Notes under the pieces: model-generated | What the model was told of the DNA's origin: nothing | Seen by the model: the letters and a program-made list of their open reading frames with translations, nothing else | Databases searched by the model: none | Program-made: the position numbers and the translations under genes | Origin: Palsa-744 sp963734815 | GTDB taxonomy: Bacteria > Actinomycetota > Thermoleophilia > Solirubrobacterales > Solirubrobacteraceae | Direction of reading: 5' to 3' | Length of the DNA: 64,000 nt | NCBI GenBank assembly: GCA_963734815.1 | Contig: CAVTIH010000002.1 | Coordinates: 186,001-250,000, forward strand | Shown: in pieces, positions 51,501 through 59,632 of the stretch | Position numbering within the stretch: position 1 is the first letter of the stretch | How the letters are laid out: every line of letters begins with the position of its first letter

Positions 51501-52288
51501 TGCAGGCCGCCTTCGACCTCCGCGCGCGCGGCGCGGGCCGCCTGCACCAGGGTCTCGGACTCGGCGAGCTCCAGGCGGCGGACGCGCAGCGCCTCGCGCG
51601 CCAGCAGCAGGCGCGCTTCGAGCATCTGGCGCTCGAGGCGTTGGTGCAGCTCGGCGGCCTCGGCCTGACGCTTGAGCGGGCGCAGACGGGAGCGGGCCTC
51701 GCGCTCGACGTCAAGCGCGCGGTCGAGGTTGTCCTGGGTGCGTTCGAGCTTCAGCTGGGCGCGGCGGCGGCGCTTGCGGTGCTTGCCGAGGCCGGCGGCC
51801 TCCTCGATCAAGAGGCGGCGGTCGCGGGGCTTGGAGTTGACGATCGCGTCGACGCGGCCCTGGGAGATGACCGAGTGGGTCTCCTTGCCGAGACCGGTGT
51901 CGGAGAGCACCTCGATCACATCCACGAGCCGGCAGCGGGCGCCGTTGAGCCGGTACTCGCCCTCGCCCGAACGGTGCAGGCGGCGCAGGATCGAGATCTC
52001 GCTGAGCGGCAGCGCGACGGTGCCGTCGGAGTTGTCGAGCACAAACTCGACCTCGGCGGCGCTGCGGGCCTGCACACCGCGGCCACCGCCAAAGATCACG
52101 TCTTGCATCGACTGCCCGCGCACCGCCAGCGGGGACTGCTCCCCCATCGCCCACAGCACGGCGTCGGTGATGTTGGACTTGCCCGACCCGTTGGGCCCGA
52201 CCACCACGGAGACGCCCGGGCCGAAATCGAGGCGGGTGCGGTCGGGGAAGGACTTGAAACCCTTGAGCATCAGCGACTTCAGGTACAT
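48521..52288 (-). CDS. smc: Chromosome segregation protein SMC, with large head insertion
   Basis: A 1255-residue SMC ATPase. The N-terminal head has MLKGFKSFPD and Walker A VVGPNGSGKSN. Two coiled-coil arms flank a hinge at about residues 455-600. The C-terminal head has the signature LSLLSGGEKSMTAL and Walker B PFYILDEVEAALDD. About 85 Gly/Glu-rich residues interrupt the C-terminal head between LRLVKDALAPRP and LGVEIEITPAG. A second acidic insertion lies in the C-terminal arm (GEVEGAAAEEDESEG). A 60-residue acidic tail follows the head. It is co-directional with rnc, 4 bp apart. Confidence 0.95.
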   Translation of the reverse strand: MYLKSLMLKGFKSFPDRTRLDFGPGVSVVVGPNGSGKSNITDAVLWAMGEQSPLAVRGQSMQDVIFGGGRGVQARSAAEVEFVLDNSDGTVALPLSEISILRRLHRSGEGEYRLNGARCRLVDVIEVLSDTGLGKETHSVISQGRVDAIVNSKPRDRRLLIEEAAGLGKHRKRRRRAQLKLERTQDNLDRALDVEREARSRLRPLKRQAEAAELHQRLERQMLEARLLLAREALRVRRLELAESETLVQAARAARAEVEGGLQEVVARRALAERALAERSERHDELSRRALHAGAAAERLQLRGEQATTTAAGLAERILRSTREIELLEEASAEGESGVIDADGNRSGAHSPEVGVLQRIGAIEQELTELERERERELEGELAELERSREQATTELAELDAALAEAREAREEADEQAEETRGALREAERAVEAARRDAARVGSELAAVNQFLRTSSVGGAAEGKHRDGISVDGAPRALSEALRVQPGYELALAAALGGRLDAALVPDLAGAAALLDRAGPDGATALLAADRASEPPLAEVSVPPAPSARALIEVVDGPAPVLALVRRLLADAWVLERLEDLPDDFAGVAVTPHGRVWFAASGEVRQVAEGGSERVLARRNEREQLIVASGQAAAAEHAARTAAERTQEVAGAADLTREEADSALREAVRDHARALEQERHAAWLIEQRRAAPEQGPLAVRRAQLEGELGAERRAAERLAREHAERLARLARLRAQHAADTALAPLAERLAVALHAAGEAVGARATELQRELDSYRAAGEEMAAELRACAAHEAEIQASLRAQGEAVTAAEVAAQRLRDHTEEAVLQLRTVREQLELPSTAGESGEGESDLDLALEEAAPAAQEGEVEGAAAEEDESEGAAAGCEQEGGVVEVLEEESPEPLDAEQVQTLTTRVERLRRRREQLGPVNPLAKEEYAEALAHVEELEARRSDLETALRELRTLIRDTDRQIHETFRATFEAAARNFEELARDLFPGGSGELRLVKDALAPRPVLGGQSLPGAVSGVGGSAGASGGEERGGEAAAEREERGAAVGRAAIEGGDGEGGDDMDTAGSGYDPDEELLGVEIEITPAGKSTKRLSLLSGGEKSMTALAFLFAVFLARPCPFYILDEVEAALDDLNLERFLSLLRRYANRAQFIVITHQKRTMEAADWLYGVSMAGNGVSKVLSRRLPPAAQASTDATSAPVSQPMPAPAPESPHETEAEVLDAVEHGEQGEGLTETTEAAGAAEVSHLAEVA

Positions 52289-52292
52289 GGAG

Positions 52293-52964
52293 TCATCCTT
52301 GGATCTTCTCCACGGCCTTGCGCGCAGCCTCCTGCTCGGCGTGCTTCTTGCTGCGCCCGGCGCCGCTGCCGAGCGGGCGGCCGTCGACCGTCGCCGCCAC
52401 CTCGAAGGTGCGCTCGTGCGGAGGCCCGTGCTCGCCCGTCACCTCGTAGGTGACGAGCTCCCCACGCTGCGCGAGCAGCTCCTGCAGCGTGGACTTGAAG
52501 TCCACGGGGTTCTCCAGCGCCTGCTCGATCTCCGGATGAAATGCTTCGACCACCGCGTCGGCGGTGCGCTCGTAGCCAAATCGCAGGTAGCAAGCCCCAA
52601 TCACCGCCTCGATCACCGAAGCCAGCACCCGCTCGGTGGCACCGAGCAGCGCCGCGTTCTCCTGCACCCCCGCGGGCGCGGCGGCGCGCAGCCGCTCGGG
52701 CACCTTCAGGCGCTCGGCGACCGCCCGGCAGGAGGGTCCGGAGACCGCCTGCGCGCGGATCTTCGTCAGGCGCCCTGCCCCAAAGCGCTCGGCCTCCAGG
52801 CGCGGATAGAGGTGGGCGGTGACGGCCAGCCCCAGCACGGAGTCGCCGAGGAAGGCGAGGCGCGCGTAGGAATCGCTGCGCCGCTCGCTCCACGAGGCAT
52901 GCGTGAAAACCTGGCGGGACAGCTCCTCGGGAAGCTCCTCCAAGAGCTCGTTCAGCAGCTTCAT
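52293..52964 (-). CDS. rnc: RNase III-family protein lacking canonical metal ligands
   Basis: A 223-residue protein with an RNase III domain and a C-terminal dsRNA-binding domain (DFKSTLQELLAQRGELVTYEV, AGRSKKHAEQEAARKAVEKI). The signature reads YARLAFLGDSVL where active enzymes have ERLEFLGDAVL, so the first Glu and the metal-binding Glu (Glu41 in E. coli) are Ala. The second acidic site reads LASVIEAVIGA, with Ser for Asp114. Asp45 and Glu117 equivalents remain. The codons are clear on the DNA (gcc and tcg). It may act as a dsRNA-binding or dimerisation factor or use other ligands. Confidence 0.88.
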   Translation of the reverse strand: MKLLNELLEELPEELSRQVFTHASWSERRSDSYARLAFLGDSVLGLAVTAHLYPRLEAERFGAGRLTKIRAQAVSGPSCRAVAERLKVPERLRAAAPAGVQENAALLGATERVLASVIEAVIGACYLRFGYERTADAVVEAFHPEIEQALENPVDFKSTLQELLAQRGELVTYEVTGEHGPPHERTFEVAATVDGRPLGSGAGRSKKHAEQEAARKAVEKIQG

Positions 52965-52973
52965 CCGCGCGCA

Positions 52974-53225
52974 TCAAACCTCGGCGGGGGCTTGCGCCAG
53001 CACGAAGTCCACGGCCTGCCCCACCGTCTTGATCTCGACCGCCCGCTCGTCGGAGATCTGCACGCCGTAGGTGTCCTCCAACTCCTGCACCAGCGTGTAC
53101 AGGTCCAGGGAATCGGCCTCGAGGTCCTCCTTGAAGCGGCTCTCCTCCCCGATCTCGTCGGGGTCGATGTCGAGCTCATCGGCGAGGTGGTCGCGGATCA
53201 GCTCGTATACCTGCTCACGGCTCAC
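52974..53225 (-). CDS. acpP: Acyl carrier protein
   Basis: An 83-residue acidic four-helix protein. The phosphopantetheine serine is in EADSLDLYTLVQELED, where the usual form is DSLDxVELV. It carries acyl chains for fatty-acid synthesis. It is followed 9 bp later by rnc, as in other actinobacteria. Confidence 0.95.
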   Translation of the reverse strand: MSREQVYELIRDHLADELDIDPDEIGEESRFKEDLEADSLDLYTLVQELEDTYGVQISDERAVEIKTVGQAVDFVLAQAPAEV

Positions 53226-53259
53226 CTCGTGGAGGCTAGCGCCCCGCGCGGATGAAAGA

Positions 53260-53655
53260 TCACCCGACGTGCAGAACGCTCGCTTTGACGCCAGGCGCGC
53301 CGGCGAGGCGCCCGTCCAACGTCAGCAGCGTGGCATGCAGCCGCTCAGCCAGCGCGACGTACAGCCCATCGTAGAAGCTGAGGTTCTCGCGCAGCGCCCA
53401 CGCGCGCAGAAGCAACCCACGATGGGATACCCGACGCATGGGAAGGTCGGCCAGATCCTCCAGCGCCGCGCGCGCCGCCGCCACAGCGAGCTCGCCGGTG
53501 CGCGTCTCCCGCCGCAATACGTGCCCCACCTCGGCATCCACCAGGTGCGGCGCCCACAGGATCTCCCGCGGGCGCAAGAGACGGGCCCGCACCTGCTCGG
53601 AGTACTCGCCTCCGGTCAGGTAGGCAACCACGGCCGAGGCATCGACGACGAGCAT
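53260..53655 (-). CDS. vapC: VapC-type PIN-domain ribonuclease toxin
   Basis: A 131-residue PIN domain with acidic residues in LVVDASAVVAYL, HLVDAEVGHVLRR and FYDGLYVALAE, and a final DGRL. It cleaves RNA when freed from its antitoxin. Its ATG overlaps the antitoxin TGA (TGATG). The pair is inserted between plsX and acpP, which are adjacent in related genomes. Confidence 0.88.
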   Translation of the reverse strand: MLVVDASAVVAYLTGGEYSEQVRARLLRPREILWAPHLVDAEVGHVLRRETRTGELAVAAARAALEDLADLPMRRVSHRGLLLRAWALRENLSFYDGLYVALAERLHATLLTLDGRLAGAPGVKASVLHVG

Positions 53656-53888
53656 CAGCCGTCGTCGCGAACCTCACGCAGGGCCGCGAGGATCGTCTGT
53701 GCTCGAACCCGTGACCGTCCACGCGAACGCACACGCGCGTCGATCTCCTCCAGGGTCGGACCGGACGCCGCCTGCACCAGATCGCGCTTGATGTAGTCCG
53801 ACAGCGACATCCCAGCCGCCGCCGCCCTCACCTTCAGCGTCCGATGCACCTCGTCCGGAACGTTGCGAACCTGAATCATCGATGACAT
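53655..53888 (-). CDS. vapB: VapB/FitA-like ribbon-helix-helix antitoxin
   Basis: About 77 residues. The N-terminal ribbon-helix-helix (MIQVRNVPDEVHRTLKVRAA, GMSLSDYIKRDLV) binds DNA; the C-terminal part (LEEIDARVRSRGRS) should wrap the toxin. Start may be the ATG at 53888 or 53879. Confidence 0.87.
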   Translation of the reverse strand: MSSMIQVRNVPDEVHRTLKVRAAAAGMSLSDYIKRDLVQAASGPTLEEIDARVRSRGRSRVRAQTILAALREVRDDG

Positions 53889-53909
53889 GCGATACACATT
53901 AGCGCATGT
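53885..53909 (-). promoter_or_regulatory. Likely VapBC operator
   Basis: Arms ACATGCG and CGCATGT are separated by 11 bases and overlap the vapB start. A two-site inverted repeat at the antitoxin start is the usual place for autoregulation by ribbon-helix-helix antitoxins. Confidence 0.5.
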
Positions 53910-53970
53910 ACTGCACACCCACGCAGCTCAATCGTTGGCCCTGCCTGCGAGTCTCCGCTAGTGCCGAGTG

Positions 53971-55056
53971 CTACTGCTTATCAGGAAGATCGGAACCGCG
54001 GTGGGGCTCGACCGAGCGCAGTGCCCCCGCCTGCTCGAGCGCCGCGTGCGTGCGCCCCACAAGGTCATCCTGCGCACCCCGCGCGGCGCGCAGGATCGCC
54101 TGCGCGAACCCGTGGCGGGTGAAGCTGCCGTGCGGCACGACCCCCAGCCGGCGCAGCCCCAGCAGATAGGCGCCGCCCTGACCCTCAGGGTCGATCTGAT
54201 CGCGGAAGGAGCGCAGCGCCGGGCGCAGCAGCAAGCCGCCGAGCTTCGCGCGCGAGGATGAGAGCGCTGCGCCGCGGATCGAGCGCAGCATCGTCTGCGA
54301 CACGCCCTCCATCACCTTCAGCGTGACGTTGCCGGTGAAGCCGTCGGTGACGATCACGTCGGCGGCACCGCTGGTGAGGTCGCCGCCCTCGACGTTGCCC
54401 ACGAACTCGAAGGGCCGCGCGTCGCCTCCCACGGCGGCGAGACGCTCGGCGAGCTGGGCGCGCGTGGCCACCACCAGCGGGCTGCCGCGTCCCGCCTCCT
54501 CCCCGTTTGAGAGCAGTCCCACCCGGGGGTGGCGCACGCCCAGCACCACCTGCGCGAGCGCCGCACCCATGAACGCGAACTGCACGAGGTGCTCCTCGCG
54601 CGCGTGCGCGTTGGCGCCCACGTCCAGCAAAGTCACCGCCCGGCCGGGGACCGGCAACGGCAGCGCAAGCGCCGGACGGTGGATGCCCCGGGCGCGCTTG
54701 ACGTTGAAGAGGCCCGCCGCCAGCGCCGCGCCGGTGCCACCAGCGCACACCAGCGCCTGCGCGCGGCCCTCCGCCACCGCCCGCGCGGCCTGCACGATCG
54801 AGGCCTCGGGGTTGGCGCGCGCGGCGCGCGCGGGGTCGGGGCTCTTGGCGATCGACAGCGGCGCGTCGACCAGCTCGACACCCGCGAGCGAGGTGGCGAT
54901 CTCCGCGGGTGCGGCGCCGAGCTCCGACAGCGCGGCGCCGATCTCCGCACGCGGGCCGAACAGCAGCACACGCGCACCCTGCCGCGCGGCGAGCGCCGCG
55001 CCTGCCGCCACCTCCGCCGGTCCGAGGTCGGCGCCGTTGGCGTCAACCGCGATCAC
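53971..55056 (-). CDS. plsX: Phosphate acyltransferase PlsX
   Basis: About 361 residues. PlsX makes acyl-phosphate from acyl-ACP for phospholipid synthesis. Motifs are VIAVDANGADLGP (usual VDAMGGD), VCAGGTGAALAAGLF, LLDVGANAHAREEHLVQFA and VTDGFTGNVTLKVMEG. The start is taken as a GTG at 55056, five bases past the rpmF stop. It is shortened at AMGGD to ANGAD, a small change. It lies with rpmF and acpP, as in many bacteria. Confidence 0.92.
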   Translation of the reverse strand: MIAVDANGADLGPAEVAAGAALAARQGARVLLFGPRAEIGAALSELGAAPAEIATSLAGVELVDAPLSIAKSPDPARAARANPEASIVQAARAVAEGRAQALVCAGGTGAALAAGLFNVKRARGIHRPALALPLPVPGRAVTLLDVGANAHAREEHLVQFAFMGAALAQVVLGVRHPRVGLLSNGEEAGRGSPLVVATRAQLAERLAAVGGDARPFEFVGNVEGGDLTSGAADVIVTDGFTGNVTLKVMEGVSQTMLRSIRGAALSSSRAKLGGLLLRPALRSFRDQIDPEGQGGAYLLGLRRLGVVPHGSFTRHGFAQAILRAARGAQDDLVGRTHAALEQAGALRSVEPHRGSDLPDKQ

Positions 55057-55060
55057 CGGC

Positions 55061-55267
55061 TCAGTGATCGTGCTCGTGGTCCTCGGCGTGCTCGATTGGG
55101 ACGGCGACCTCACGGCCGGCGTACGTGCCGCACACTCCGCACACCCGGTGCGGACGGCGCGGGCTGTGACAGCGCGGGCACACGCTCAGCGCCGGCGCGG
55201 CGATCTTGTGCTGCGCGCGGCGCTTGGCAGTACGGCTATGCGACTGCTTCTGCTTGGGGACTGCCAT
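55061..55267 (-). CDS. rpmF: 50S ribosomal protein L32
   Basis: A 68-residue bL32 with AVPKQKQSHSRTAKRRAQHK and a four-cysteine zinc ribbon (CPRCHSP, CGVCGTYAG). The presence of the Cys set marks the zinc-bound form. The C-terminus is His/Glu/Asp-rich (EHAEDHEHDH). Confidence 0.96.
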   Translation of the reverse strand: MAVPKQKQSHSRTAKRRAQHKIAAPALSVCPRCHSPRRPHRVCGVCGTYAGREVAVPIEHAEDHEHDH

Positions 55268-55345
55268 CGGACCGGGAAGGCTAGCAGCCTGGGCAGTGGA
55301 TTGGCCGTCGCTCGGGCGTGGAGACTCCGGCGGTGCAAGCGGCGG

Positions 55346-55873
55346 CTACTCGAGCTTCAGCTCGCGCAGCTTCGCCCAGCGCGGGTCCGGTTCGCGCTCG
55401 TGGTGGTGCTCGGGCCCCGCGGGGTCCAAATCGTTGAGATTGGCCGCGCACACCGGGCAGAGGCCGGCGCAGTCGGCGCGGCACACCACTTGCGCGGGGG
55501 CGCTGAGCGCTAGCGCGTCGTGCGCCCATGCCGCGAGGTCGAGCGTCTCCCCGCGGATGTAGGGGCTGGACAGCTCCTCCCCCCCTCCCGGGCGGTCCAC
55601 CTCGCGCGCGTCCACCGCCACCTCAGGGGCCGCCCCCGTCAGGCAGCGCATGCACGGCCCGGCCAGCGCCGCCGTGAAGCGCAGCCGCAGCGCATACCCG
55701 TGGCCGACCATGCGCGACACGTCGAGCGTCACCGCCGGCTGGGGCGGCTGAGCGACATAACACTCGCCCCCCAACGCCAGCGGCTCGATCTCGACCGCCA
55801 GCTCCAGTCGCCGCCCCTCGCCCGGGCTGAGGCGCAGGCTCCCGAGGTCGAGCTTGTCGGTTAGCGCCGGCAC
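55346..55873 (-). CDS. YceD/DUF177-family protein
   Basis: A 175-residue protein. It has the DUF177 central motif with Cys pairs (GPCMRCLTGA, CRADCAGLCPVCAANLN) and an acidic EVDRPGG segment. In other bacteria it is tied to rRNA accumulation and always precedes rpmF, as here. The start is GTG at 55873. The gap 55874-56185 to the next gene carries only a divergent promoter region, including an AT-rich GATATATAAC at about 56069. Confidence 0.88.
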   Translation of the reverse strand: MPALTDKLDLGSLRLSPGEGRRLELAVEIEPLALGGECYVAQPPQPAVTLDVSRMVGHGYALRLRFTAALAGPCMRCLTGAAPEVAVDAREVDRPGGGEELSSPYIRGETLDLAAWAHDALALSAPAQVVCRADCAGLCPVCAANLNDLDPAGPEHHHEREPDPRWAKLRELKLE

Positions 55874-56185
55874 CCGTTCAAGGTTAGGAGATTCCCCCGG
55901 ATCGATCGATCGCGGCGATCACGACTCGAACGTGGCGACGAGTTGGGAACACCACGTGCGAAGCACCGCGCGCGCGAGGGCGAGGCAACCATCGCCAATC
56001 TGCCCATTCGACGGGCCGCCGCAACGGAGCCGCAATCAAGGTGCGTCTTCGGACAACCCGTCTTCGTTCGATATATAACCGGCCGGCTTAGGATCCCCCC
56101 ATGTTGCACCTCGCGAGCCCGGTCGGACCCGGGCGCACCCGCCAGGGGCCTAACCGAGGGCGCCCCGCGCCGATTTCCTAAGACG

Positions 56186-57877
56186 ATGGCGATCCGAGCT
56201 CAGCATCGCGCGCCGGCGCGAGCACCGTCCACGCGGACACCGGCTCCGTCACGGCGGATCCCGCCTCAGCCCAAGCGCATCCGCCTTCCGCGGGCTGACT
56301 GGTGGCCGTGGTCGTTCCTTCCTCTGGGCCTGGTCTATGTGGTCATCGCCTGGTCGCACTTCAACCAGATGCTGGTGAACACCTTTGGCAGCTCGGATGC
56401 CAGCTCGGCTCCGGTGCTCGGCGAACTTGACCCCAGCAGAGTGGTGGGCCATGTCGTGTTGGCGATTCTTCCGTTTTTCTCGACCCTGATCTTCGAGGAC
56501 GCAACGAGGTGGCTGCCCCTGCACCGTGAAGTTTGGGTGATCGGGCCTTATCTCTTGGGAGTGGTGTCGATCGCGCTGATGTCGTGGACGTCATGGCGGA
56601 TCGCCGGACGGTGGGCCGCCGCGCTCACCGGCGTGATCCTGCTGTGTGCGGGCCCGACCGTCCTCGAATACATGCTTTGGCTCAACGATCACTCCACGAG
56701 CTGGTACTCGCTGGCGCTGCTGGCGGCGTTCCTGGTGTTGGTCGCCGAGCGCGGCTCCTCGCTCGGGTGGCTGCCGTTGGCAGGGCTTACGCTAGTGGTG
56801 GGAGCGATCGTCGGGATCAACCTCGCCTCCGACAAGCTTCTGCTCGTCGCCGGGCTGCTGCCGCTGCTGCTCGCCGGGGTCGGCACCTGGGTGCTCAGTA
56901 GGACGGCGAGGGCGGTGAGGTTGCTGAGCTGCGCGCTGGCGGCGGCCGGCGTGATCGTCGTGAGCGCGGTCACGACGACGTCGATCATGCACTCGGAAGG
57001 CTTCTTTGCGGGTAGTGAACAACTGTCCTTTGCAAACAATGAAGCCCTGTCCAACAACGTGCGCTTCTGGTGGGAGTCGATCGCGGTTCTGGGAAATGGG
57101 AGCTTCTTCGGGGAAACGGTCGACTTCAAAAGCGTCATGGCGCTCATCTGCGCGGCGATCAGCGTGGGGGTGATTCTGCTCATCCCCAGATACACCTGGC
57201 GATACGTCCGCGACCGGCGAACGCGCGAGGAGCCCGTCGATGAACGACGGACTGCCTACATAATCTTCTGGAGCGCCGGCATCGTGTGCCTTTCCATCGG
57301 CTTCGTACTCAATTCGACCACTTTCGGTCTTGGCACCACCCGCTACCTGGTGGGGCTCGTCTATGCGGTCGCCGCAATCTTGCCGCTGGTCGCTCGCAGC
57401 AGCGTCGCGGCACGGGCGATCGTGGTCGGCGGCGTGCTCGTGTATCTGCTCAACTCCGTGATCGCGCTCGCTGACAGCAACCTCATCCAAGCGCCACCGA
57501 CACAGGGCCCGTCGCCGCAGGTGGCAGCCGATGTCGCGAAGGTCGCCCAACGGATGGACGCCACGCACGGCTTCGCTCTATATTGGGATGCCTCGTCGAT
57601 CACCTGGCGCTCGGATTTCAAGGTCGTGGTGGCGCCAATTGTCGGCTGCGAAAACCCAAAGTATCCGGGCTCGCTGTGCCCCGGCCCGTACAACTACCTT
57701 GAAGAATGGTATTACACCAGGCCATATCGGACCTTCGTGCTCACCGAGTCATTCGGGCCCGATGACGTTTGGAAGGTACCGAAAACGCTCGGACCGACGA
57801 TTGGGACTTATCATTTCGGCACGGTCACCATGTACGTCTACAACCACAATGTGGTGAGCACCTTGTTGGCGCAGTAG
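56186..57877 (+). CDS. Polytopic membrane protein, GT-C glycosyltransferase-like
   Basis: A 563-residue protein with about eleven hydrophobic helices after a basic Pro/Arg-rich N-terminus. Loops contain LWLNDHSTSWYSLAL and a soluble C-terminal domain (ATHGFALYWDASSITWRSDFK, GCENPKYPGSLCPGPYNYLEEW). The fold resembles GT-C-type transferases acting on lipid-linked sugars, but no clear DE-type motif is seen. GC content is lower and the codon use less biased than in the flanking housekeeping genes, and it breaks the DUF177-sepIVA order, which suggests acquisition. Start ATG 56186. Confidence 0.65.
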   Translation: MAIRAQHRAPARAPSTRTPAPSRRIPPQPKRIRLPRADWWPWSFLPLGLVYVVIAWSHFNQMLVNTFGSSDASSAPVLGELDPSRVVGHVVLAILPFFSTLIFEDATRWLPLHREVWVIGPYLLGVVSIALMSWTSWRIAGRWAAALTGVILLCAGPTVLEYMLWLNDHSTSWYSLALLAAFLVLVAERGSSLGWLPLAGLTLVVGAIVGINLASDKLLLVAGLLPLLLAGVGTWVLSRTARAVRLLSCALAAAGVIVVSAVTTTSIMHSEGFFAGSEQLSFANNEALSNNVRFWWESIAVLGNGSFFGETVDFKSVMALICAAISVGVILLIPRYTWRYVRDRRTREEPVDERRTAYIIFWSAGIVCLSIGFVLNSTTFGLGTTRYLVGLVYAVAAILPLVARSSVAARAIVVGGVLVYLLNSVIALADSNLIQAPPTQGPSPQVAADVAKVAQRMDATHGFALYWDASSITWRSDFKVVVAPIVGCENPKYPGSLCPGPYNYLEEWYYTRPYRTFVLTESFGPDDVWKVPKTLGPTIGTYHFGTVTMYVYNHNVVSTLLAQ

Positions 57878-57879
57878 CC

Positions 57880-59559
57880 TCAATCCGCCGTGGTGCTGAG
57901 CTCCCGCTTGAGCACCTTACCGGTCGCGTTGCGGGGCAGCGTTTCCAGGAACACCACCTCGCGCGGCACCTTGTAGCGCGCGAGGTTTTCCTTGACGTAC
58001 TCCTTCACCGCTTCCTCGGTCAGCTCGGCGTCCTGGCGCACGACCACGAACGCCTTCAGCCGCTGGCCGAACTTCACATCCTCCACGCCGACCACGGCGG
58101 CCTCCTCGATCTGCGGGTGCTTTGCCAGCAGGTCCTCGACCTCGCGCGGGAACACGTTCTCACCGCCCGAGACGATCATCTCGTCGTCGCGGCCGTCCAC
58201 GAACAGGCGTCCCCCAGCGTCGATGTGGCCCATGTCGCCGGTGCTCATCAGCCCGCGCACGATCTCCTTGCCCCCGCCCCCGGTGTAGCCGTCGAACACC
58301 ATCTCGTTGGCTGCGAAGATCCGCCCCCGCTGCCCGTGCGCCAGCTCCTGCCCCTCGGCGTCGAGGATCTTGACCACCGTTCCCAGTGGGGGGCGGCCAG
58401 CGGTGCCCGGGGCGGCGCGCAGGTCCTCGGGGGTGGCGATCGTCGCCCATGCGACCTCGGTGGAGCCGTACAGGTTGTAGAGCACCTCCCCGAACGTGTC
58501 CATCACCCGCGTCGCCAGCTCGCCGGGGAGCACCGAACCGGACGCCGCGATGACCCGCAGCGCCGACGTGTCGTAGCGTTCAAGCGTCTCCCGCGGCAGC
58601 TCCATGATCCGCTGCAGCATCACCGGCACCACGGCGAGCGCCGTTGCGCGGTGACGCGCGACGTCTGCCAGCGTCTGCTCGGGGTCGAAGCGCCGCCGCA
58701 ACACCAGCGTCGAGGCCAGCGGCAGCGCCAGCGTGAAGTGCCCATACCCCCACGAGTGGAACATCGGCGCCGCGATCACGGTCGTCTCGCGCGCCTTCAA
58801 TGGGATCTTCGAGAGCATTGCCGCCGCCGGCTCCAGCGAGTCCGGCTGTTTGCGTTTTGCGCCCTTCGGCGTGCCGGTTGTGCCGGAGGTGAGGATCACC
58901 ACACGGCCTGTCTCTACTGGCGGCTGCAGTGGCGACTGGTCGGTGTGCGCGATCAACTCCTCCACCCATGGGTCCTCACGCCGGGCGCCGTTGCCCTGTG
59001 GACTGCCCGCCTCCCCCGGCGGCCCTCCCTGCCCGGCTGTCGCGCCGCGCCCCCCCGGCTCACGCCAGCTCACGAAGCGCGACATCCCCTCCGAGCCCTC
59101 GTGCACGAGGCCCTCGAACTCCTCGTCGTAGATCAAGGCCACCGGGGCCTCGCGACGCAGCACGTCCGCGATCTGCGGACCCGCGAACGCCGTGTTCAGG
59201 TACAGCACGCTGGCCCCCAGCTTTGCGCACGCCACGGTCGCCTCGATGTAGCCGCGGTGGTTGCGGCACATCAGCGCCACCCCGTCCTGCTCCCCCACGC
59301 CCGCCGCCCGCAGCGCCCGCGCCAGCGCGTTCGTTCGTGCGTGCACTTCGGCGAACGTCAGCGTGCCGCGCTCGTCCACGATCGCCAGGCGCTCGGGGTA
59401 GCGAATCGCCGAGATCGCGTACGCCGCCGCCGAGCTCGAGCCCCAGCGGCGCAGTGTCGCCAGCGCGCGGATGGCCTTGTCAGGCCGTTCCATGCGCACC
59501 ATGCGGGTACCCAACAGCGTGCGGGCGACCTCCAGGCGATGCTCCAAGGGTGAACTCAT
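57880..59559 (-). CDS. Acyl-CoA synthetase (AMP-forming, FadD-like)
   Basis: A 559-residue adenylate-forming enzyme. The ATP motif is VILTSGTTGTPKGAKRKQP; others are LYNLYGSTEVAWA, GLMSTGDMGHID, DGRDDEMIVSGGENVFP and the Lys-containing PRNATGKVLKREL. It activates a carboxylic acid, probably a fatty acid, as its CoA ester. A Gly/Pro-rich stretch (about 170-195) is an odd insertion. It converges with the membrane-protein gene, with two bases between stops. Confidence 0.92.
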   Translation of the reverse strand: MSSPLEHRLEVARTLLGTRMVRMERPDKAIRALATLRRWGSSSAAAYAISAIRYPERLAIVDERGTLTFAEVHARTNALARALRAAGVGEQDGVALMCRNHRGYIEATVACAKLGASVLYLNTAFAGPQIADVLRREAPVALIYDEEFEGLVHEGSEGMSRFVSWREPGGRGATAGQGGPPGEAGSPQGNGARREDPWVEELIAHTDQSPLQPPVETGRVVILTSGTTGTPKGAKRKQPDSLEPAAAMLSKIPLKARETTVIAAPMFHSWGYGHFTLALPLASTLVLRRRFDPEQTLADVARHRATALAVVPVMLQRIMELPRETLERYDTSALRVIAASGSVLPGELATRVMDTFGEVLYNLYGSTEVAWATIATPEDLRAAPGTAGRPPLGTVVKILDAEGQELAHGQRGRIFAANEMVFDGYTGGGGKEIVRGLMSTGDMGHIDAGGRLFVDGRDDEMIVSGGENVFPREVEDLLAKHPQIEEAAVVGVEDVKFGQRLKAFVVVRQDAELTEEAVKEYVKENLARYKVPREVVFLETLPRNATGKVLKRELSTTAD

Positions 59560-59632
59560 AAGCTCAAATTACCCGACCGCGCGCTGCTCATGCTTGCGCA
59601 CATCCCTCACACGCGCGCAGCAGACCGGCGGG

